Assembly (NCBI GenBank): GCA_050250815.1 | Contig: JBFWNY010000001.1 | Coordinates: 155,438-219,437 of the forward strand | DNA from: JAEUMD01 sp050250815 | GTDB lineage: Bacteria > Pseudomonadota > Alphaproteobacteria > Rhizobiales > Hyphomicrobiaceae | Direction: 5' to 3' | DNA: 64,000 bases | In this document: positions 35,562 to 44,574 of the stretch, one piece after another | How positions within the stretch are numbered: position 1 is the first letter of the stretch | Layout of the letters: each line of letters starts with the position of its first letter | The notes under the pieces: model-generated | The model's database searches: none | What the model was told of the DNA's origin: nothing | What the model saw: only the letters and a program-made list of their open reading frames with translations | Position numbers and translations under genes: made by a program

Positions 35562-36713
35562 ATGCATTCGCCTCCGTCGCAAGCGGCACTGCGCAGCGAA
35601 GCCCTGTCGGCGTTGCTGGACCAGGCTTACGACTGCGTCCTGGAACCGGCGAACTGGCAACGGCTGCTCGCTTCCTTGTGCGAGCGCCTCGACCTGCTGC
35701 ATGGTGTGCTCGGTTACTACGAGCCCCTCTCGGGAAAGCCGCTGCTGCGCATACAGCATGGCATGTCGCCGATCTGGTACGACAAGATGCCGGCCTATGG
35801 CTTGGATATGGCCAACTTCTGGGGTGGGCCCGAGCGCATTCTTTCTTATCCGGTCGGTGAGCTGGTGGTGCATTCCGTGGCCAATCCGGGACTCGACGCG
35901 CACAGCAATCGATTTGCAAGGGAGTGGTGTGCGCCACAGGGGATCGTGGACCTTGCCGCGATGACGCTCGCAGGCGACAGCCGCGGTCTGGGCACGCTGG
36001 TGTTCACGAGTGCTCACAGGCTCGATCAGGCGAATGTCGATGAGCTCGAGTTGCTTCGGGCGCTGGCGCCGCACCTGCGTCGTGTCATTTCGATCAGCCG
36101 CCTGCTCGAGCTCAGAACGATCGAGGCCGAGTCCCTGCGATCGGCGCTCGAAGTTCTGCCGACGGGAATCTTCCTCGTCGATGGCGCGGCACGCATCATC
36201 CACGCGAACGACGCGGCGCACAGGGCGCTCCAGGAGAACGACGCCATCCGGATCTCCGACGGCCGCTTGTCGATGCGCGACCACCGGCTGGCGCAGGCCC
36301 TGACCGACGCAATCTCCAATGAGGATCGAGGCGCGATAAGCGAACGCGGCTGCGGAATCCCGGCTCGGGGAACCAACGGGCGCCGCGCGGTCGTGCATGT
36401 GCTGCCCTTGCGCTACGGCCGACTGCCCGATGGCGTCGAGGGGCGCGCCACGGCAGCGGTATTCGTCACCAGCGAGCATGCGCATGCGCCACTTCCAAGG
36501 GACACGTTGCGGCTGCTCTACGATCTGACGCCCGCCGAGGTGAGAGTTTGCGAGCTAATAGTGGCCGGCATGTCGCCCGCGGCTATAGCGGAGCATATCG
36601 GCGTGGCGCCGAGCACCGCGCGGTCGCATCTGCAGCGGATTTTCGAGAAGACCGGAACCCATCGGCAGGCCGACATCGTGCGCCTCGTCGCGTCCTTGTC
36701 GCTGATACGGTGA
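35562..36713 (+). CDS. LuxR-family transcriptional regulator with PAS-like sensor
   Basis: The product is 383 residues. The N-terminal half has no named motif; a PAS-like region lies around residues 190-270 (ALEVLPTGIFLVDGAARIIH). The C-terminal LuxR helix-turn-helix reads LTPAEVRVCELIVAGMSPAA and IGVAPSTARSHLQRIFEKTG. It lies between the two beta-helix genes, divergent from the first and 39 bases ahead of the second, so it is a candidate regulator of both. The signal it senses is unknown. Confidence 0.85.
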   Translation: MHSPPSQAALRSEALSALLDQAYDCVLEPANWQRLLASLCERLDLLHGVLGYYEPLSGKPLLRIQHGMSPIWYDKMPAYGLDMANFWGGPERILSYPVGELVVHSVANPGLDAHSNRFAREWCAPQGIVDLAAMTLAGDSRGLGTLVFTSAHRLDQANVDELELLRALAPHLRRVISISRLLELRTIEAESLRSALEVLPTGIFLVDGAARIIHANDAAHRALQENDAIRISDGRLSMRDHRLAQALTDAISNEDRGAISERGCGIPARGTNGRRAVVHVLPLRYGRLPDGVEGRATAAVFVTSEHAHAPLPRDTLRLLYDLTPAEVRVCELIVAGMSPAAIAEHIGVAPSTARSHLQRIFEKTGTHRQADIVRLVASLSLIR

Positions 36714-36752
36714 GTGCGCGCGAAGTGGAGTGGAGTTGCGGGAGTGGCGAGC

Positions 36753-38504
36753 ATGATCTGTCGAGTGCGGTTTGCTGCCGGCGTTGCTGTGCTGGCCGCG
36801 ATTTGTTCGAGTAAGGCGGCGGACGCAGCTGAGGAAGCACCCCAACCCGTTGAGGTTGCGCGCGCGACGGCGATCCCCCAGTGCACGGTTTTCGTCGATG
36901 CGGCGAGCCGGGGCGGAGACGGCAGCGCCGACCGGCCGCACGCAACGATTGGCGCTGCGGTCCGCGCCGCGCCGGCTGGAAGCATCATCTGTGTGGCGGA
37001 GGGGCGCTACGCAGAGCAGATCGCGCCCGGTGCAAAGAATTTCTCGTTGGCCGGCGGGTTTCAGAGCGGACAGCGCTTCCGGGTCCGCGACAGCGCAAGG
37101 TTTGTGAGTCGTGCCGTCGGCAAGGGTGGCTCCTTCCTCCGCATCGCCGACGAGGCGCCGGGCAAGGGCAAGCTCACCTCGATCGACGGCTTCGATATCA
37201 GCGGATATTCGCAGGCTGTCGTGCGCGACTACTGGGAGTCGCAGCGCTTCGACCTGACCAACAACTTCATCCATGACAATACCTGCGCGGGCGAGAATCT
37301 CGCCGGTGCTGGCTTTTCGCTCGCCAACGTGTCGGGCACGATCCGCGGTAATGTGATCCGCAACAATTCGTGCGCACGCGGCGGTGCGGGCTTCCTCAAC
37401 GATGCGGTCAATGAGAACACGGTTGTTGTCGAGAGCAACTGGATCGACGCAAACCACGGCACGTCGTCCGACTCGCACGGCGGCGGGTTCTACCTGTTCG
37501 GTAATACGCTGCGGATCGCAGGCAACCTGTTCAGCGGCAACACCGTGACGCAGTGGGGCGGCGGCCTATTCGTCGGCGCATTTGCGCCCGGTAATCAGCC
37601 GACCAACGCCAAGCTGTCCCGCAACGTGTACCGCGCCAATCGCGCCGGCACGTCGGGCGGTGGCTTCTTTTGCGACGATGGTGCCGCGTGCACGGCCGAA
37701 TACGAGCTGTATGACGGCAATTGCGGCGGCAACATCCTGGTCGACGGCGGCGCCAGCGGCTCGGGCCCGACGGTGTCGCGGTTCGATCACGTCACGATCG
37801 TCAACGCTCTTTCCCCAGGCTGCAAGTCACCGGGTATTGGCTTCCTCATGGACACGTACCAAGCTGTCGCGCCGGACAATCACGTCATCTCCAATGCGAT
37901 CTTCTGGGGCAACGGAGCTGGCCAGGACATCGCCGCCAACTGCGGGAGCGGCTGCGCGCAACTCAAGTTGAGAGTGGAGCGCTCGATGGTGCAGACGAAG
38001 TATGGCGACGGCACTATCCGCGTTGTGTTCGGTGAAGGGATCGTCACACCGCAGGACCCGATGTTTGTCGCACCTGCCCGCGGCGACTATCGGCTGAGAC
38101 CAGGAAGTCCAGTAGCCGGCGTCCGCGGCTCGCCGCTCGGCGCGTTTGCCGTCGCTGCGGTGGCGGAAGAAGGTCGATCCGCGCCGGCGGCGTCTGCCGC
38201 CCCCGTGCCTGCCGCCAGGACATCCGGAGAGGGGCCGACGCGACGCGTAGTTCGCGCGCCGACCGAGCCGCAGGTGCAGCCGCAGCCTCGCCCCGAACCA
38301 GAGGGTGCCGTCCGCAACGAGCCGGTGTCTCGTGCCGCCGGCAATCCTGCACGGGATGCGTCGCTCTCCCCGAAGGAAGCATTCGATTTTGCCAAGGAGC
38401 TGAACACTACCCAGGGGTGGAACGCCTTCCTGAAGCACTATCCGGAGGGATTTCTAGCCGGGCTCGCCCGGGCCTACGTCAAGCAGCTCGATCAGCGCCA
38501 GTAA
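36753..38504 (+). CDS. secreted parallel beta-helix protein with C-terminal AFxxAKEL motif
   Basis: The 583-residue protein has a signal peptide (VRFAAGVAVLAAICSSKAAD). The mature part begins CTVFVDAASRGGDGSADRPH and has beta-helix coils with Asn/Gly-rich turns (LTNNFIHDNTCAG, IRGNVIRNNSCARG, IAGNLFSGNTVTQW), then a Pro/Ala/Arg linker (about 455-535). It ends with SPKEAFDFAKELNTTQGWNA and FLKHYPEGFLAGLARAYVKQ, close to residues 69-111 of the neighbouring beta-helix protein. ATG 36753 was chosen for the signal peptide and GGGAG upstream; GTG 36714 abuts the LuxR stop. Confidence 0.8.
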   Translation: MICRVRFAAGVAVLAAICSSKAADAAEEAPQPVEVARATAIPQCTVFVDAASRGGDGSADRPHATIGAAVRAAPAGSIICVAEGRYAEQIAPGAKNFSLAGGFQSGQRFRVRDSARFVSRAVGKGGSFLRIADEAPGKGKLTSIDGFDISGYSQAVVRDYWESQRFDLTNNFIHDNTCAGENLAGAGFSLANVSGTIRGNVIRNNSCARGGAGFLNDAVNENTVVVESNWIDANHGTSSDSHGGGFYLFGNTLRIAGNLFSGNTVTQWGGGLFVGAFAPGNQPTNAKLSRNVYRANRAGTSGGGFFCDDGAACTAEYELYDGNCGGNILVDGGASGSGPTVSRFDHVTIVNALSPGCKSPGIGFLMDTYQAVAPDNHVISNAIFWGNGAGQDIAANCGSGCAQLKLRVERSMVQTKYGDGTIRVVFGEGIVTPQDPMFVAPARGDYRLRPGSPVAGVRGSPLGAFAVAAVAEEGRSAPAASAAPVPAARTSGEGPTRRVVRAPTEPQVQPQPRPEPEGAVRNEPVSRAAGNPARDASLSPKEAFDFAKELNTTQGWNAFLKHYPEGFLAGLARAYVKQLDQRQ

Positions 38505-38570
38505 TCGGCCCCAAGGCCGCGCTGGGTGTGCTCCGGCCGGCGGAGGTTTGCGCAATGCCGACGTGCTGCT

Positions 38571-41294
38571 TCACTCTCCGGGCATTGGCGCCAGCGTTGC
38601 ATTTCTCTGTGCCACGTCGGGGATCGCATCGGCAGGCTGGCGCTCGGGATAGCGATGCAGAAGCGCACCGATCTCGGCACGGCAGGAGCCGCAGTTCGTA
38701 CCGGCGTTCAGCCGTTCGCCGATTGCTGCCACGGTTCTGCAGCCTTCAGCGGCGGCCGCCGCGATCTCCAGTTCGCCGACGCTGAAGCACGCGCACACGA
38801 TCCGGCCACGCTCTTTGACGCCAGGGCCCGGACGGCCCGCCAGAATGGCAAGTCGTGCATCCGGCTCGACTGATACTCCCAGTTGTTCGACGGTATACGT
38901 GCGCGAGACGGCCACCGGGTCGGGGGACAGGAACAGTGCCGCGACAAGCCTGTCGTCGGCGAACACGCCGAACCGGTGCTGTCGCGAGGCCGCGTCGCTA
39001 TACACGACCAGGTCACCACCGTCGGCGATCGCGGGAGCGAGCATGCCGCGGGCGAGCTTTTCCCAGCTGGCGGGCTCGCCGCCGCCGGCCAGCTCGCACC
39101 GGTAGCCCTGCCCGGCAGGGGCAGTCGCATGATAGGCGGCAGGGGGGGCGTCTGGCCGTGTCAGGCTGACGAGGAACCCGTACCATGCGGCCTTGAACGG
39201 ACGAACCGCTACCGGTGTGCCCTTGAGTTCGGGCTGACCGGAGACCGGATCGACGTTGGCTGCGATGACAGCGCATATGCGGGCCCCGCGGGCCAACTGA
39301 TCGGTCCAGTGCATTGGCGCAAAGACGGAGCCGGGACGTTGACGCTCGGTGACGCACACACGCAGAAGCGCGCGTCCATAGTCGCTTTCCACCTCGGCGA
39401 TCACCGCCGGCTCGAGACCGTGCCGTCTGGCATCGTCGGGATGAATCTCAAGGAAGGGCTCGGCGATATGACTCATCAGGCGAGACGTTTTCGCGGTCCG
39501 CGTCATCGTGTGCCACTGGTCCCGAACACGTCCGGTGTTGAGAGTGAGTGGTCGTGATGCATCGCAGGCAAGCGCCGGTGCGCGGTAGGACGCGGCGACG
39601 AGGCGCGCCTTGCGATCGGGCGTAAAGAAGCCGCCGGCGGCGAAGAAGCGCGTGGGCGAGTGGCTCAGGCCGCCACGTCGAGGCCAGTGGAACGGTTTCA
39701 GCTCGTCGTAGTCCTGCTCGGACAGGTCGCCGTAGGCGGAGATATCGAGGTCGCGGGCGCCGTTGTTGCCCGCACCGGTCAACGCCGCATACTCCTTGAA
39801 GATGTGAGCAGGGTGCGCGTAGTCGAAGGCAGCGGCAAATCCCATGCGTTGCGCGACCTGAGCGACCTGCCACCAGTCGGGGCGCGTCTCGACCGGTGCT
39901 TCCATGAAGCGTCGCTGGCGCGAGATGCGCCGTTCCGAGTTCGTCACCGTGCCATCCTTCTCGCCCCACGCCGAGGCCGGAAGCAGGACGTGTGCGTGGG
40001 CGGTGGTATCGGTGTTTTCATTGACGTCCGACACGACGAGGAACGGGACGCGGGACAATGCGGAGCGCACGGCGTCGGCTTCCGGCATGCTGACCACCGG
40101 ATTGGTCGCCATGATCCACAGGGCCTTGATACGGCCGTCGGCGACCGCCTTGAACAGATCGACTGCCTTCAGGCCGGGAGCCGAGGCAAGCCGGGGTGCG
40201 CCCCAGAACGTGCCGACGATCTCGCGATGCTGCGGATTGTCCAGATCCATGTGGGCCGCAAGCATGTTTGCAAGGCCGCCCGTCTCCCGCCCGCCCATCG
40301 CATTGGGCTGTCCCGTCACCGAGAACGGTCCCATGCCGGACCGGCCGATACGGCCAGTGGCCAGATGGCAGTTGATGATGGCGTTGACCTTGTCGGTGCC
40401 TGCCGTCGATTGATTGACGCCCTGGCTGTAGACGGTGACGACGCGCTCTGTCGCTGCAAACAATGCGTAGAACTCGGCAAGCTGCGCGGGTGAAATTCCG
40501 GTGATCCGAGCGATTTCGGCCGGCGCGAGTCCGCGTGCTGCAGCGAGCGCGCCGTCGAGACCCGTGGTGTGGGCTGCAATATAGGTTCGGTCGAACTTGC
40601 CCGCATCGCACAGATGAGCAAGCAGTCCGTTGAACAGGGCGACGTCGCTGCCGGGTGCCACGCGCAAGTGCAGGTCCGCGATTTCGCACGTTGCGGTCTG
40701 GCGCGGGTCGACAACGACGACGCGCGTGCCGTGTGCTTCACGCGCTGCAGCCAGCCGCTGGTACAACACGGGGTGACACCAGGCGAGATTCGAACCGACG
40801 AGCACGACGAGATCGGCGATCTCCAGATCCTCGTAGGTGCCCGGCACGGTGTCGGAGCCGAACGCGCGCTTGTGACCTGCCACGGAGGACGCCATGCACA
40901 AGCGCGAATTGGTGTCGATGTTGGACGTGCCGACGAAGCCCTTCATGAACTTGTTGGCGACGTAGTAGTCCTCGGTCAGGATCTGACCGGAGACATACAT
41001 CGCCACGCTGTCGGGTCCGTATACGGCGGCAGTCTCGGCAAAGCGCTGCGCCACGAGGTCGAGCGCATCGTCCCAGGATGCGCGGCGGCCGTTGATGCGT
41101 GGCTCGAGGAGCCGGCCGTCGAGCGACACCGTTTCGCCGAGGGCCGAGCCCTTTGAGCAAAGGCGCCCAAAGTTCGCCGGGTGGTCAGGATCGCCCATGA
41201 TTTCGGCTGTGCCGTCATCACGGGCGCGGGCCATGACGCCGCAGCCGACGCCGCAATACGGACACGTCGTCCTCGTCCACGAGCGCTCGCTCAT
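38571..41294 (-). CDS. nasA: assimilatory nitrate reductase, catalytic subunit
   Basis: The 907-residue molybdenum bis-MGD enzyme reduces nitrate to nitrite in the cytoplasm. The N-terminal 4Fe-4S motif has C11, C14, C18 and C46 (TTCPYCGVGCGV; RLCSKGSALGE). The molybdopterin domains include SNIDTNSRLCMASSVAG and TGQPNAMGGRETGGLANML. A C-terminal BFD-like [2Fe-2S] domain (VCACFSVGELEIAAAAAEG, NCGSCRAEIGALLHR) extends it, as in NasA of Klebsiella type. It is the last gene of the nitrate operon; a separate NasB-like electron-transfer subunit is not present. Confidence 0.96.
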   Translation of the reverse strand: MSERSWTRTTCPYCGVGCGVMARARDDGTAEIMGDPDHPANFGRLCSKGSALGETVSLDGRLLEPRINGRRASWDDALDLVAQRFAETAAVYGPDSVAMYVSGQILTEDYYVANKFMKGFVGTSNIDTNSRLCMASSVAGHKRAFGSDTVPGTYEDLEIADLVVLVGSNLAWCHPVLYQRLAAAREAHGTRVVVVDPRQTATCEIADLHLRVAPGSDVALFNGLLAHLCDAGKFDRTYIAAHTTGLDGALAAARGLAPAEIARITGISPAQLAEFYALFAATERVVTVYSQGVNQSTAGTDKVNAIINCHLATGRIGRSGMGPFSVTGQPNAMGGRETGGLANMLAAHMDLDNPQHREIVGTFWGAPRLASAPGLKAVDLFKAVADGRIKALWIMATNPVVSMPEADAVRSALSRVPFLVVSDVNENTDTTAHAHVLLPASAWGEKDGTVTNSERRISRQRRFMEAPVETRPDWWQVAQVAQRMGFAAAFDYAHPAHIFKEYAALTGAGNNGARDLDISAYGDLSEQDYDELKPFHWPRRGGLSHSPTRFFAAGGFFTPDRKARLVAASYRAPALACDASRPLTLNTGRVRDQWHTMTRTAKTSRLMSHIAEPFLEIHPDDARRHGLEPAVIAEVESDYGRALLRVCVTERQRPGSVFAPMHWTDQLARGARICAVIAANVDPVSGQPELKGTPVAVRPFKAAWYGFLVSLTRPDAPPAAYHATAPAGQGYRCELAGGGEPASWEKLARGMLAPAIADGGDLVVYSDAASRQHRFGVFADDRLVAALFLSPDPVAVSRTYTVEQLGVSVEPDARLAILAGRPGPGVKERGRIVCACFSVGELEIAAAAAEGCRTVAAIGERLNAGTNCGSCRAEIGALLHRYPERQPADAIPDVAQRNATLAPMPGE

Positions 41295-41301
41295 GTGGAC
41301 C

Positions 41302-41649
41302 TCACGCCGCCTGCCGTGCGCGCAGCACGGTTGCGTCGATCAGAATGCGGCCCTGCTCGACGCGCACGGGAAAGGTCTTCACTTGGCCCTCGTCGGCGCC
41401 CTGCGCGCTGCCCGTGTCGAGAGCGATGACCCAGTTATGCAGCGGACACGTCACCGAACTGCCGTGTACGATGCCCTGGCTCAGCGGGCCGCCCTTGTGC
41501 GGGCACTTGTCGTCGAGCGCGAACACCTCGTCGTCGGCGGTGCGGAACACCGCGATGCAGCCGATTCCAGTCTTCAGCACGCGGGCGCCCTGGCGGGGAA
41601 TGTCGTCGAGGGCACCGATCTCGATCCAGTTCTTTTCCATCATCGTCAT
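41302..41649 (-). CDS. nirD: nitrite reductase small subunit, Rieske type
   Basis: The 115-residue protein has complete Rieske ligands: C49 and H51 (DDKCPHKGGPLS), C68 and H71 (VTCPLHNWVI). Enterobacterial NirD lacks these ligands, so this form probably binds a [2Fe-2S] cluster and feeds electrons within nitrite reductase. Its start overlaps the nirB stop by ATGA; it ends seven bases before nasA. Confidence 0.94.
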   Translation of the reverse strand: MTMMEKNWIEIGALDDIPRQGARVLKTGIGCIAVFRTADDEVFALDDKCPHKGGPLSQGIVHGSSVTCPLHNWVIALDTGSAQGADEGQVKTFPVRVEQGRILIDATVLRARQAA

Positions 41650-44126
41650 TCAGCGGCCTCCGCAATCCGCAGGTCGTTGATCGGGGCAAACTCGTGCGCG
41701 TCTTTGCCTTGGGCACGCTCGGCCCACGGATCGATCTGAGCGAATTTCTGCGCATGGACGAAGCGTGCGACGAGCGCGCTGCGCCTTTCGAGGTCGTCCA
41801 CCACGTGGGCCTTGATGCTTTCGGCTCCGACGCGCTTGGCCCACTTGTAGATTCGCTCCAGGTAGTGACCCTGCTCGCGATAGAGCTGGACGGTTGCCGC
41901 GACGATGTCGATCACCTCCTGCTCGCTGGCGGCATGACAGAGAACTTCGGTGCCCTTGATGTCGAGACCGGCGGCACCTGCGTAGTGGATCTCGTAACCG
42001 CTATCGACGCAGATGACGCCGATGTCCTTGCATGTCGCCTCGGCGCAGTTGCGCGGACAGCCCGAGACGGCAAGTTTGACCTTGGCCGGTGTCCACGACC
42101 CCCACAGGAACTTCTCGATCTTGACGCCGAGGCCGGTGGAGTCCTGCGTGCCGAAACGGCACCACTCCTTGCCGACGCAGGTCTTCACCGTTCGCAGGCC
42201 CTTGGCGTACGCAGCGCCGGAGACGAGACCAGCGCGGTTGAGCTCGGCCCACACGGCTGGAAGTTGCTCCTTCTCGACACCCAGCAGATCGATGCGCTGC
42301 CCGCCCGTAACCTTCACCGTGGGGATGTTGAACTTGTCGACGACGTCGGCGATGGCACGCAGCTCCTGCGCATTGGTGAGGCCACCCCACATGCGCGGTA
42401 CGACCGAGAAGCGGCCGTCCTTCTGGATGTTGGCGTGTACACGCTCGTTGATGAAGCGTGACTGGTTGTCGTCTTCGTATTCGCCCGGCCATGTCGCCAG
42501 CATGTAGTAGTTGAGCGCCGGCCGGCACTTCGCACAGCCGCCCGAACTCTTCCACTCCAGCTCCTGCATCAGAGCGGGGATGGTCTTCAGCTCCTTGGCC
42601 ACGATCAGGCGACGCACGTCTCCGTGGCCCAGGTCCGTACAGCCGCACATCGGCTTGACGGCGGCGGGGTTGTAGGCCTCCCCGAGCGTCAGATGCAGCA
42701 GTTGCTCGACAAGGCCGGAGCATGTCCCGCAGGATGCCGACGCCTTGGTGTGAGCGCGGACGTCGTCGATCGACGTCAGTCCCTTGGTCGTGATCGCATC
42801 GACGATGCGTCCCTTGCAGATGCCGTTGCAGCCGCAGATTTCCGCATCATCCGGCAATGCTGCAACGGCCGCCGTAGGGTCCAGTGGGGATCCTCCCGCA
42901 TAGTCCTGGCCAAAGATGAGTGTCTCTCGCAGTTCGGTAATGTCGGTGCCGCGCTTGATGAGATCGAAGAACCAGGCACCGTCGGAGGTTTCGCCGTACA
43001 TGACAACGCCGACGAGCTTGTTGTCCTCGATCACGAGGCGCTTGTAGACGCTGCGCGAGGCGTCCCGTAGCACGATCTCCTCGCGCCCGGGACCGTCGGA
43101 GAAGTCACCGGCAGAGAAGAGATTGATGCCGGTGACCTTGAGCTTGGTCGCGGTCGCGGCGGGGTGGAAGGCTGCGTCGTTCTTGCCCGTTAACTGGGCC
43201 GCCAGGACGTTCGCCATTTCGTAGAGCGGTGCCACGAGACCGAACACCTGACCCGAGGTCTCGGCGCATTCTCCCAGCGCAAAGATGTCCGGGTCGCTGG
43301 TTGCCATGCCTTCGCTGACGACGATGCCGCGATTGACGCGCAGACCGGCGGCCTTTGCGATCCCCGCATTGGGTCGGATGCCCACGGCCATGACGACCAG
43401 GTCGCAGGCGATTTCGGTGCCGTCGTCCAGCCGAACGGCCCGGACGCGCGACGGACCGAAGTCGGGATTGGTGCCAAGAATGGCGTGTGTGTTGGCCTTG
43501 GTCAGTATGTCGATGCCGCGTGCTTCGACGGCCGTCTTCAGCAGATAGCCCGCGGCGGGGTCGAGCTGCCGCTCCATCAGCGTGGGCATGAGATGCAGGA
43601 TGGTGACCTCCATGCCCTGCGCCTTGAGGCCCGCGGCGGCCTCCAGTCCCAGCAGACCGCCGCCGATCACCACCGCGCGTCCGCCGGACTTCGCGGCGAT
43701 CAGCATGGCATTGACGTCATCGAGGTCGCGATACGTGATGACGCCGGCCAGGTCGTGGCCCGGAACCGGGATGACGATCGGCAGGGAGCCGGTGGCGATG
43801 ATGAGCTTGTCGTAGGGTACCGTCTCGCCGTGCTCGGACGTCACCGTCTTCGCATCGCGGTCGATCGCCACGATCTTGTGGCCCTTGTAGAGCGTGACGT
43901 TGTGATCGACGTACCAGCCGTCGCCATGGATCACGATCTCCTCGAACGACTTTTCGCCCGACAGGACAGGCGAGAGCATGATGCGGTCGTAATTGACGCG
44001 CGGCTCAGCGTTGAAGATCGTGACGTCGTAGGCATCCGGCGCTGTCTCGAACAGGCGCTCCAGACAGCGGCCCGGCGCCATGCCGTTGCCGATGACGACC
44101 AGTCGTTCGCGGCGATCCTTGCTCAT
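41646..44126 (-). CDS. nirB: NADH-dependent assimilatory nitrite reductase, large subunit
   Basis: The 826-residue enzyme reduces nitrite to ammonium. It has an FAD/NAD domain (VVIGNGMAPGRCLERL; VIGGGLLGLEAAAGLKAQGM), BFD-like 2Fe-2S cysteines (CGCNGICKGRI, SCGTCSGLVEQ), and sulfite/nitrite reductase domains with the siroheme-4Fe4S ligands TCVGKEWCRFG and SGCPRNCAEATCKD. ATG 44126 was chosen: the frame continues upstream to 44675, but that part is antisense-like to the globin. It overlaps the globin stop by ATGA. Confidence 0.96.
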   Translation of the reverse strand: MSKDRRERLVVIGNGMAPGRCLERLFETAPDAYDVTIFNAEPRVNYDRIMLSPVLSGEKSFEEIVIHGDGWYVDHNVTLYKGHKIVAIDRDAKTVTSEHGETVPYDKLIIATGSLPIVIPVPGHDLAGVITYRDLDDVNAMLIAAKSGGRAVVIGGGLLGLEAAAGLKAQGMEVTILHLMPTLMERQLDPAAGYLLKTAVEARGIDILTKANTHAILGTNPDFGPSRVRAVRLDDGTEIACDLVVMAVGIRPNAGIAKAAGLRVNRGIVVSEGMATSDPDIFALGECAETSGQVFGLVAPLYEMANVLAAQLTGKNDAAFHPAATATKLKVTGINLFSAGDFSDGPGREEIVLRDASRSVYKRLVIEDNKLVGVVMYGETSDGAWFFDLIKRGTDITELRETLIFGQDYAGGSPLDPTAAVAALPDDAEICGCNGICKGRIVDAITTKGLTSIDDVRAHTKASASCGTCSGLVEQLLHLTLGEAYNPAAVKPMCGCTDLGHGDVRRLIVAKELKTIPALMQELEWKSSGGCAKCRPALNYYMLATWPGEYEDDNQSRFINERVHANIQKDGRFSVVPRMWGGLTNAQELRAIADVVDKFNIPTVKVTGGQRIDLLGVEKEQLPAVWAELNRAGLVSGAAYAKGLRTVKTCVGKEWCRFGTQDSTGLGVKIEKFLWGSWTPAKVKLAVSGCPRNCAEATCKDIGVICVDSGYEIHYAGAAGLDIKGTEVLCHAASEQEVIDIVAATVQLYREQGHYLERIYKWAKRVGAESIKAHVVDDLERRSALVARFVHAQKFAQIDPWAERAQGKDAHEFAPINDLRIAEAAE

Positions 44127-44551
44127 GAAATCGTCTCTCCGTCGTAAGCTGCGGCCATCATTTCGTGAGCCAGCGATGAATAAGCGGCCCGCCAGGCAGC
44201 GGTTGTCTCGTCGTCGAGTTCGCCCTCGGAGGCTTCGTTGATCATCCAGACGAGGGCCTCGCCGACCGGCTGGTAATGCTCCGGCCGGACGCCGTAGCCG
44301 ACATGGCGGATCGCCATCTGCCTTGCGAGCGGCAACAGGTGCTCCATGTCGTTGAGGTCGGCGACGACCACGCTGAGCATGCTCACGAGCTTGCCCGCCT
44401 GCTCGTCGAGATCGCCGCGGAACAGCGGCCTGACTTCGGGCGCGATGTTGAACAGTCGCCCGTAGAAGATGCGCCCGGCTTCTTCGCTCAGCGGAGAAAT
44501 CTCCGCCAGCGAATGCTGCACGAGCTCGACCTGGTGTGGCGTCATTTCCAA
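44123..44551 (-). CDS. single-domain globin in the nitrate operon
   Basis: The 142-residue globin is related to the haem domain of flavohaemoglobins. IFYGRLFNIAPEVRPLFRGD marks the B-E region and the proximal His is H83 in MAIRHVGYGVRPEHY. It is coupled to nirB (ATGA) within the nitrate reduction genes, which suggests handling of nitric oxide made as a by-product, as proposed for Bjgb in the Bradyrhizobium nitrate operon. There is no reductase domain. Confidence 0.92.
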   Translation of the reverse strand: MEMTPHQVELVQHSLAEISPLSEEAGRIFYGRLFNIAPEVRPLFRGDLDEQAGKLVSMLSVVVADLNDMEHLLPLARQMAIRHVGYGVRPEHYQPVGEALVWMINEASEGELDDETTAAWRAAYSSLAHEMMAAAYDGETIS

Positions 44552-44574
44552 GCCTCCTCTTTGGATCGGATCGC

